64,000 nucleotides of DNA from assembly GCA_017504945.1 (NCBI GenBank), contig JAFVQJ010000002.1, positions 1-64,000 on the forward strand, in the 5' to 3' direction. This DNA comes from Clostridia bacterium. GTDB taxonomy: Bacteria; Bacillota; Clostridia; Oscillospirales; RGIG5299. Both the position numbers and the translations under genes were made by a program. The notes beneath the pieces were generated by a model that had not been told where the DNA came from, did not search any database, and saw only the letters and a list, made by a program, of their open reading frames with translations. This document shows, piece by piece, positions 59,120 through 64,000 of the stretch; the stretch's first letter is position 1; every line of letters starts with the position of its first letter.

Positions 59120-59158
59120 AAGCCTCTCCGAGAGATCGGAGAGGCTTTTGTCTTTTTT
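59120..59158 (+). terminator. Terminator after the transaldolase gene
   Basis: The stem AAGCCTCTCCGA / TCGGAGAGGCTT with a GAGA loop is followed by TTGTCTTTTTTT. Confidence 0.92.
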
Positions 59159-59175
59159 TGACGAAGAAAAAAAGT

Positions 59176-59203
59176 TTGACAACTGCCGTTTTTGTGGTAT
59201 AAT
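59176..59203 (+). promoter_or_regulatory. Promoter of the RNase J gene
   Basis: TTGACA (59176-59181), 16 bp, TATAAT (59198-59203) with a TGTGG extension. The leader is long, ~125 nt. Confidence 0.9.
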
Positions 59204-59262
59204 AAAGATAACGGAAAAGTATTTTTCCACGAGATCGTTTAAAAAAATAGCAGAAATTTCAA

Positions 59263-59291
59263 GTAAAAGTAGGGTACTTTTACATTTTTTC
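59263..59291 (+). terminator. Terminator-like hairpin inside the RNase J leader
   Basis: A perfect 9-bp stem GTAAAAGTA / TACTTTTAC with a GGG loop is followed by ATTTTTTCG, within the 5' leader and 45 bp before the start codon. It may act as an attenuator or 5' stabiliser; the stem is AT-rich, so its strength as a terminator is doubtful. Confidence 0.5.
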
Positions 59292-59336
59292 GTTTGTTCG
59301 TTTTTCTGCAAAAAATGTTTATGAAAGGAAGATTTG

Positions 59337-61340
59337 ATGGCTAAAAAAGAAAAAAACGGTATCACGGAAGTTAAGGGCGCAAAGACCAAAAAGAGATATT
59401 TTTACCGCAAGGGAAATGAAAAGAAAAGATCGCAGCTTGCAATAGAGGAGCTTGAGGCAGAGCTCGTTTCGGGAGTAATGCCCGCCGAAAAGCCTGCCGA
59501 CAAAAAGGGCAAAAAGAAGCAAAAATCGGCGTCGAAGGCCGAAAAAACAGTTAAAAAAGCTGCGCCCGCAAAGAAAAAGGAAGAGAAAAAGGTCGCGCCG
59601 AAAAAGGAGAAAAAGGAAGCTCCAAAAAAGGCAGAAGGGGCTGTGAAGGAGGTAAAGAAAATGCCGAAGATCGCAGTGAGCGAAAATGCGAAGCTCAAGA
59701 TAATCCCCTTGGGCGGACTTGGCGAAATAGGCAAGAATATCACCCTTCTCGAATATGAGAACGAGATAGTAATAATCGACTGCGGACTTGCATTTCCCGA
59801 TGAGGATATGCCCGGCATCGACCTCGTTATTCCCGATATAACCTATCTTGTCAAAAACAAGGATAAGATACACGGAATACTGCTTACCCACGGTCACGAG
59901 GACCATATCGGCGCTCTCCCCTACGTGCTTCGCGAGTTAAACGTCCCCGTTTACGGCACGAGGCTCACCCTTGGCATAGTTGAGGAAAAATTAAAGGAAT
60001 TCAAGCTCAATTCAAGCGCAATGCTTATCGAGGTGCCTATCGGAGGAACGGTAAAGCTCGGCTCGTTTGAGGCGGAGCTGGTTCGCACCAACCACTCCAT
60101 TGCCGACTCGGTGGCGCTGGCTATCCGCACACCTGCGGGTCTGGTTTTACACACGGGCGATTTCAAGCTCGATATCACTCCCATTCAGGGCGAGATGATG
60201 GACCTTACGAGGCTCGGAGAGCTTGGCAGAGAGGGCGTGCTTGCCCTTCTTTCAGACTCCACCAACGTCGAGCGCGCAGGCTTTGCAATGAGTGAGAGAA
60301 AGGTAGGCGGCTCGCTTGATGCCACCTTCGCAAAGGCGTCCCGCAAGAGAATAATAGTTACCACCTTTGCCTCTAACGTCGCCCGCGTTCAGCAGGTAAT
60401 AGACGTTGCCGTCCGCTACGGCAGGAAGGTTGCGGTGGTGGGCAGAAGCATGGAAAACATTATAAACGTTGCCATGCGCCTCGGATATATGTTTATCCCC
60501 GCAAATACTATAATATCTATCGACAGCATCTCGAATTATCCCCCCGAAAAGCTGGTAATAATCACCACCGGCTCGCAGGGCGAGCCTATGTCGGGACTTT
60601 ACAGAATGGCGTTTTCAGAGCACAGAAAGGTCGAGATAACATATAACGACCTTATCGTAATGTCATCTTCCGCAATTCCCGGCAACGAAAAGCTTATAAC
60701 CAAGGTGATAAACGAGCTTTTCAAATCGGGCGCAGAGGTCGCCTACGATTCGAGCGACGAGCTTCACGTTTCGGGCCATGCCTGTCAGGAGGAGCTTAAG
60801 CTCATGATGGCGCTTACAAAGCCCAAGATATTTATCCCCGTTCACGGCGAATACCGCCACTTAAAGAAGCACGCCGAGCTTGCAAAGTCGATGGGTGTTA
60901 ACGTTCAGAATATATTTATTCTTGAAAACGGAAGCACCCTCGAAATATCGCAAAAAGGCGGCAAGCTGCAGCAGAGCGTACCGTCGGGCAGAGTTCTCGT
61001 TGACGGACTCGGTGTGGGCGACGTGGGCAACGTCGTTCTTCGCGACAGAATGCATCTCGCGCAGGACGGGCTTCTGGTCGTCGTCTGTGCGGTTGACAGC
61101 TCCTCCAATCTCGTTTCGGGTCCCGATATTATCTCGCGCGGCTTCGTTTACGTTAAGGAGTCGGACGAGCTTATGAACGGCATAAAGGCTGTTGCATATA
61201 AGGCGCTTACCCCGTATTTCAACTCCTACGGAGTGGATTGGCAGTCGATGAAAAACGATCTCAAGGACTCCATTTCCGCCTATCTTTTTGAAAAGACGAA
61301 GCGTCGTCCGATGATACTTCCCGTAATTACAGAGGTTTAA
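59337..61340 (+). CDS. rnj: Ribonuclease J with a Lys/Ala-rich N-terminal extension
   Basis: 667 residues from the ATG at 59337 (AAAGGAAG six bases upstream). Residues ~1-115 are a low-complexity Lys/Ala/Glu extension (PAKKKEEKKVAPKKEKK), absent from the ~555-residue Bacillus enzymes. The core starts near KIIPLGGLGEIGKN: metallo-beta-lactamase motif LTHGHEDHIG (~185), beta-CASP (SDSTNVERAGF, TTGSQGEP), and the final metal His region (HVSGHACQEELK, PVHGEYRHLKKH), plus a C-terminal domain. It is a dual 5' exonuclease and endonuclease of mRNA decay, and in Bacillus it degrades glmS mRNA after ribozyme cleavage. Confidence 0.96.
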   Translation: MAKKEKNGITEVKGAKTKKRYFYRKGNEKKRSQLAIEELEAELVSGVMPAEKPADKKGKKKQKSASKAEKTVKKAAPAKKKEEKKVAPKKEKKEAPKKAEGAVKEVKKMPKIAVSENAKLKIIPLGGLGEIGKNITLLEYENEIVIIDCGLAFPDEDMPGIDLVIPDITYLVKNKDKIHGILLTHGHEDHIGALPYVLRELNVPVYGTRLTLGIVEEKLKEFKLNSSAMLIEVPIGGTVKLGSFEAELVRTNHSIADSVALAIRTPAGLVLHTGDFKLDITPIQGEMMDLTRLGELGREGVLALLSDSTNVERAGFAMSERKVGGSLDATFAKASRKRIIVTTFASNVARVQQVIDVAVRYGRKVAVVGRSMENIINVAMRLGYMFIPANTIISIDSISNYPPEKLVIITTGSQGEPMSGLYRMAFSEHRKVEITYNDLIVMSSSAIPGNEKLITKVINELFKSGAEVAYDSSDELHVSGHACQEELKLMMALTKPKIFIPVHGEYRHLKKHAELAKSMGVNVQNIFILENGSTLEISQKGGKLQQSVPSGRVLVDGLGVGDVGNVVLRDRMHLAQDGLLVVVCAVDSSSNLVSGPDIISRGFVYVKESDELMNGIKAVAYKALTPYFNSYGVDWQSMKNDLKDSISAYLFEKTKRRPMILPVITEV

Positions 61341-61344
61341 AGCT

Positions 61345-61376
61345 AAAGAGCTTGGATTTTTCCAAGCTCTTTTGTT
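61345..61376 (+). terminator. Terminator after the RNase J gene
   Basis: The stem AAAGAGCTTGGA / TCCAAGCTCTTT with a TTTT loop is followed by TGTTTGTTTTG. Confidence 0.92.
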
Positions 61377-61383
61377 TGTTTTG

Positions 61384-61583
61384 TCCGCTTACGTAAGGGG
61401 CGCCTCTTCCCGCTCAAGCCGCGGTGGCTCCCCTTTTCTCAAAGATGAGAAAAGGGGGAAAAGAATCTTTTTTAAGGGGAAGTTTCCCCTATGCTCGCGA
61501 GAATAAATAATCACAAGCCGCCTTACGCTTAAGCGAAATGCAAACGTCGCTTCGCTCCCTTTGCTATTTCTTATGCGTAAGGC
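61384..61583. repeat. Intergenic repeat-like element with three hairpins
   Basis: No gene is credible here. Hairpin 1 (61430-61457): CCCCTTTTCTC / GAGAAAAGGGG. Hairpin 2 (61475-61490): AGGGGAA / TTCCCCT. Hairpin 3 (61520-61583): outer arms GCCTTACGC / GCGTAAGGC with GAAAT/ATTTC and GCAAA/TTTGC nested inside. The dense palindromes and the CCGCGGTGGCTCCCC-type start resemble dispersed intergenic elements of gut clostridia. The rest, 61584-61863, is AT-rich and shows only unstructured sequence. Confidence 0.6.
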
Positions 61584-61863
61584 AAGAACGCACAAAACCA
61601 AAGGCTTTCGCCTCGCTCGCATCTACCCCTCTTTTGCTATGTTCCCGACAGAAATGCAAGGTTTCAAAAGGGCGGTAGTCCTTTGCAGTCTTAACGGCAA
61701 AACTCTGACAGCTTCTATGAAAAACAGACAGACGCGGAAAAAATATACCATAAATATATCTCAAAATATATACGGTTGATATCAAACAAAGTAAAAAGAG
61801 AAAAAGGTAAAAATTTCTGCCCTATATATTATATAATTTGTTAATATTTTCACGAATAGATGA

Positions 61864-61892
61864 TTGCAAAATGTAGAAATTTGTGGTACAAT
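61864..61892 (+). promoter_or_regulatory. Promoter of ldh
   Basis: TTGCAA (61864-61869), 17 bp, TACAAT (61887-61892) with TTGTGG before the -10. Confidence 0.8.
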
Positions 61893-62110
61893 ATATTGGG
61901 TAAAGTTATAATTCCCCAAATATGCGCTTTTGCGCATCATACCGCAAAAAAAGCAATCTTATTTTCCACTGCTTTCACCGCCGTAAGAGCTGTGTTTATC
62001 GGTGGAAATGTTTACGCTCGGGAAAGGTTTTTAAATGGGTAGTTTTAAAAGCGGGTCCTGCGTTGTAAATGTTTTTCGGGCGGCAAAATATATAAAAAGA
62101 AGGGCAAAAA
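61893..62110 (+). other. Long leader of ldh
   Basis: The predicted 5' leader is ~210 nt. It contains the hairpin ATGCGC-TTTT-GCGCAT (61922-61937) and a CACCG..CGGTG pairing around 61976-62006. No riboswitch class is recognised and no T-run follows the stems. Its length alone suggests a regulatory role. Confidence 0.45.
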
Positions 62111-63052
62111 ATGAACAAGATCACCATCATAGGAGCGGGAAGCGTCGGCGCTACCGTTGCCTACACACTCGCGATCCAGGGGGTCGCTTCCGAAATCGTA
62201 CTTATCGATATCAACAAGGAGAAGGCGTTCGGCGAGGCGCTCGATATCTATCAGGGCACGCCCTACAGCCACTCCTGTCTCGTATCAGAGGGCGATTACG
62301 CTGACGCCGCAGGCTCCGATATCGTAGTCGTAACCTCGGGCGTTGCAAGAAAGCCCGGTCAGTCAAGACTTGATCTTGCACAGACCAACGTTAACATAAT
62401 CAAATCCATCGCGCCGCAGATAGTAAAGCATGCGCCCGATGCGATATACGTTATCGTAAGCAATCCCGTTGACGTTCTCACCTATGCGTTTTGTAAATAC
62501 TCGGGTCTTCCCGAGAAGCAGATAATCGGCTCGGGTACCATTCTCGATACCTCGCGCTTGCGCGCCTATCTCTCGGAATTTTACGAGATGAATCAGGTAA
62601 ACGTCCACGCTTACGTTTTGGGTGAGCACGGCGATTCATCCTTCGTTCCGTGGTCGCTTGCCAATATCTCGAATATTCCGATAGACATTTATCCCTGGGC
62701 ACTTGCCGACGATACCAATTTCCCCGTTCTCGATAAGGCTGCGGCTTTAGAGCACGTTAAGAAATCGGGCGGCAAGGTAATTCAGAGCAAGGGCGCTACC
62801 TACTACGCCGTTTCGATGTCGGTCTGCCATATATGCAAATGCATACTCACCGGTATCGACACCGCCCTTACCGTTTCCACCATGCTCCACGGCGAATACG
62901 GAATCGACGACGTTTGCTTAAGCCTTCTTAACATAGTCGGTAAAAAAGGCGTAAGCAGTAAGATAATCCTTCCCCTTACTCCCGACGAGGTCGAGGCACT
63001 CAAGGCAAGCGCCAAGAACCTTAAAGACGTTATCAACAGCATTGAATTCTAA
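62111..63052 (+). CDS. ldh: L-lactate dehydrogenase
   Basis: 313 residues. Reduces pyruvate to L-lactate with NADH. Rossmann IIGAGSVGATVAY, SNPVDVLTY, GSGTILDTSR (Arg149) and the catalytic His173 in GEHGDS. The specificity loop reads VARKPGQSRLDL, with Arg80 at the position that is Gln in textbook LDHs and Arg in malate dehydrogenases; other features (SNPVDV, GSGTILD) are LDH-like. No Bacillus-type extra domain. Preceded by a long leader; fumC follows 43 bp later with no terminator. Confidence 0.93.
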   Translation: MNKITIIGAGSVGATVAYTLAIQGVASEIVLIDINKEKAFGEALDIYQGTPYSHSCLVSEGDYADAAGSDIVVVTSGVARKPGQSRLDLAQTNVNIIKSIAPQIVKHAPDAIYVIVSNPVDVLTYAFCKYSGLPEKQIIGSGTILDTSRLRAYLSEFYEMNQVNVHAYVLGEHGDSSFVPWSLANISNIPIDIYPWALADDTNFPVLDKAAALEHVKKSGGKVIQSKGATYYAVSMSVCHICKCILTGIDTALTVSTMLHGEYGIDDVCLSLLNIVGKKGVSSKIILPLTPDEVEALKASAKNLKDVINSIEF

Positions 63053-63095
63053 TGCTTGATCAAATAATTTATAATCTTTGAAAGGAAATCAGATT

Positions 63096-64000
63096 ATGGA
63101 ATATCGTATTGAACATGACTCTATGGGTGAAATGAAGGTCCCTGCCGACAAGCTTTGGGCGGCGCAGACTCAGAGAAGCCGCGAAAACTTCGAAATAGGC
63201 GTCGGCATTGAAACGATGCCTGCCGAGATAATTCACGCCTTCGGAATCCTCAAAAAGGCTGCGGCTGTTGCAAACAACGGATTGAAGCCCGAAAAGATGA
63301 CCGACGAAAAGCTCGAGGGCATCAAAAAGGCTTGCGACGAGGTAATTGCAGGACTTCTTAACGACAACTTCCCCCTCGTAGTATGGCAGACCGGCTCGGG
63401 AACCCAGTCTAATATGAACACCAACGAGGTCATTGCAAACAGAGGAAACCAGATACTCGGCAAAAAGCTCCTCCATCCCAACGACGACGTTAATATGAGC
63501 CAGTCCTCAAACGATACCTTCCCCACCGCAATGCATATCGCAGCGGTTCTGATCATCGAAAATAAGCTCATTCCCGCCGCAAAGACTCTTATCGACACCT
63601 TCAAGCGTCTTGAAGAGGAGAACGAGGGAATAGTAAAGAGCGGAAGAACGCATCTTCAGGATGCAACTCCCATCAAGTTCAGTCAGGAGATAAGCGGCTG
63701 GCGTTCAAGCCTTGAAAAGGACGTTGAGCTTCTCTCTTATGCAGTAAAGCCCCTTTACGAGCTTGCGCTCGGCGGCACCGCGGTAGGTACCGGTCTTAAT
63801 ACTCCCAAGGGATTTTCCGAGGCTGTTGCGGCTGAGGTAGCGAATATCACCGGCAAGCCCTTTATCACCGCGGCAAACAAATTCCACGCCCTTACCTCTA
63901 AGGACGAGCTTGTATTTGCACACGGCGCCATCAAGGCACTTGCCTGCGATATGATGAAGATAGCAAACGACGTGCGTTGGCTCGCATCCGGTCCCAGAGA
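63096..64000 (+). CDS. fumC: Class II fumarate hydratase, truncated by the window end
   Basis: The first 301 residues are present and open to the window edge. Signatures: QTGSGTQSNMNTNEV (~107-121), SSNDTFPTAMH and GRTHLQDATP. The C-terminal signature GSSIMPGKVNP would lie just beyond the edge. It interconverts fumarate and malate, oxygen-stable, without an iron-sulfur cluster. RBS AAAGGAAA lies upstream of the ATG at 63096. Likely cotranscribed with ldh. Confidence 0.95.
   Translation, partial: MEYRIEHDSMGEMKVPADKLWAAQTQRSRENFEIGVGIETMPAEIIHAFGILKKAAAVANNGLKPEKMTDEKLEGIKKACDEVIAGLLNDNFPLVVWQTGSGTQSNMNTNEVIANRGNQILGKKLLHPNDDVNMSQSSNDTFPTAMHIAAVLIIENKLIPAAKTLIDTFKRLEEENEGIVKSGRTHLQDATPIKFSQEISGWRSSLEKDVELLSYAVKPLYELALGGTAVGTGLNTPKGFSEAVAAEVANITGKPFITAANKFHALTSKDELVFAHGAIKALACDMMKIANDVRWLASGPR

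Noticed and set aside
61561-62042. Small forward frames between rnj and ldh
   Set aside because: No ribosome sites, no recognisable product, and they overlap hairpins and the ldh promoter.

Overview
The window reads as a chromosomal segment of an anaerobic, spore-forming clostridium (Bacillota, Clostridia; the gene mix suggests an Oscillospirales/Ruminococcaceae-like gut lineage, which is an inference). Reasons: a CotJC-like spore-coat manganese-catalase fragment, a BclA-like spore-surface protein, HrcA/CIRCE heat-shock control, a glmS ribozyme, clostridial families (DUF4364, DUF951, DUF6440, C_GCAxxG_C_C, the TIGR03960/TIGR03936 pair), single-chain GlyRS, RNase J, many GTG/TTG starts behind strong Shine-Dalgarno sites, and near-consensus sigma-A promoters with 16-17 bp spacers. 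I see no rRNA, tRNA, CRISPR array or transposase.

Layout. 1-5805: disrupted cotJC; a reverse block (GT-C-like membrane protein, SGNH esterase, lipoprotein, C_GCAxxG_C_C protein, DUF4364 regulator); a divergent ECF S component. 5824-19587: a 13 kb operon-like block, probably for carbohydrate or glycoconjugate uptake: a giant solute-binding protein with two beta-sandwich domains, a MalF/MalG-like permease pair, a secreted NHL-propeller/TPR/Yip1 membrane protein, a PDZ plus DUF5696-type TIM-barrel protein, a second permease pair, then an amidohydrolase. No ATPase is encoded. 19593-21752: glmS ribozyme and glmS. 21761-27576: membrane protein, orphan lipoprotein solute-binding protein, and a YtrA-type GntR/ABC operon. 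27597-34132 (reverse): pgk-tpiA-gpmI, glyQS-trmL, nadE. 34170-36596: rpmG-secE-nusG-rplK-rplA. 36610-41778: rpsU (reverse) and hrcA-grpE-dnaK-dnaJ. 41883-50524: HAD phosphatase, radical SAM pair, zinc-ribbon protein, DUF951, prfA, a Sua5-CoaE fusion, lytic transglycosylase, M18 aminopeptidase.

50496-53793 is an AT-richer two-gene islet bracketed by a 35-bp exact direct repeat that is also the local terminator; it carries a ricin-lectin/Ig-like/Cys-rich/cysteine-peptidase protein and a propeller lipoprotein. 53788-55567: three small unknown helical proteins, a YfcE-like phosphodiesterase, DUF6440. 55590-58351: remnant of a BclA-like gene, lactate permease, intact BclA-like gene with a sigma-K-like promoter. 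58372-64000: transaldolase/F6P aldolase, RNase J with a terminator-like hairpin in its leader, a repeat-rich noncoding stretch, ldh, and a truncated fumC.

The strongest candidate for an undescribed system is the dual-permease operon at 6244-19549. Its proteins suggest a surface assembly that binds a polymer (two sandwich domains), trims it (DUF5696-type protein) and imports it through two permease pairs, organised by a propeller-TPR-Yip1 membrane scaffold. It is preceded by four TTAAAAT repeats spaced exactly 11 bp apart.
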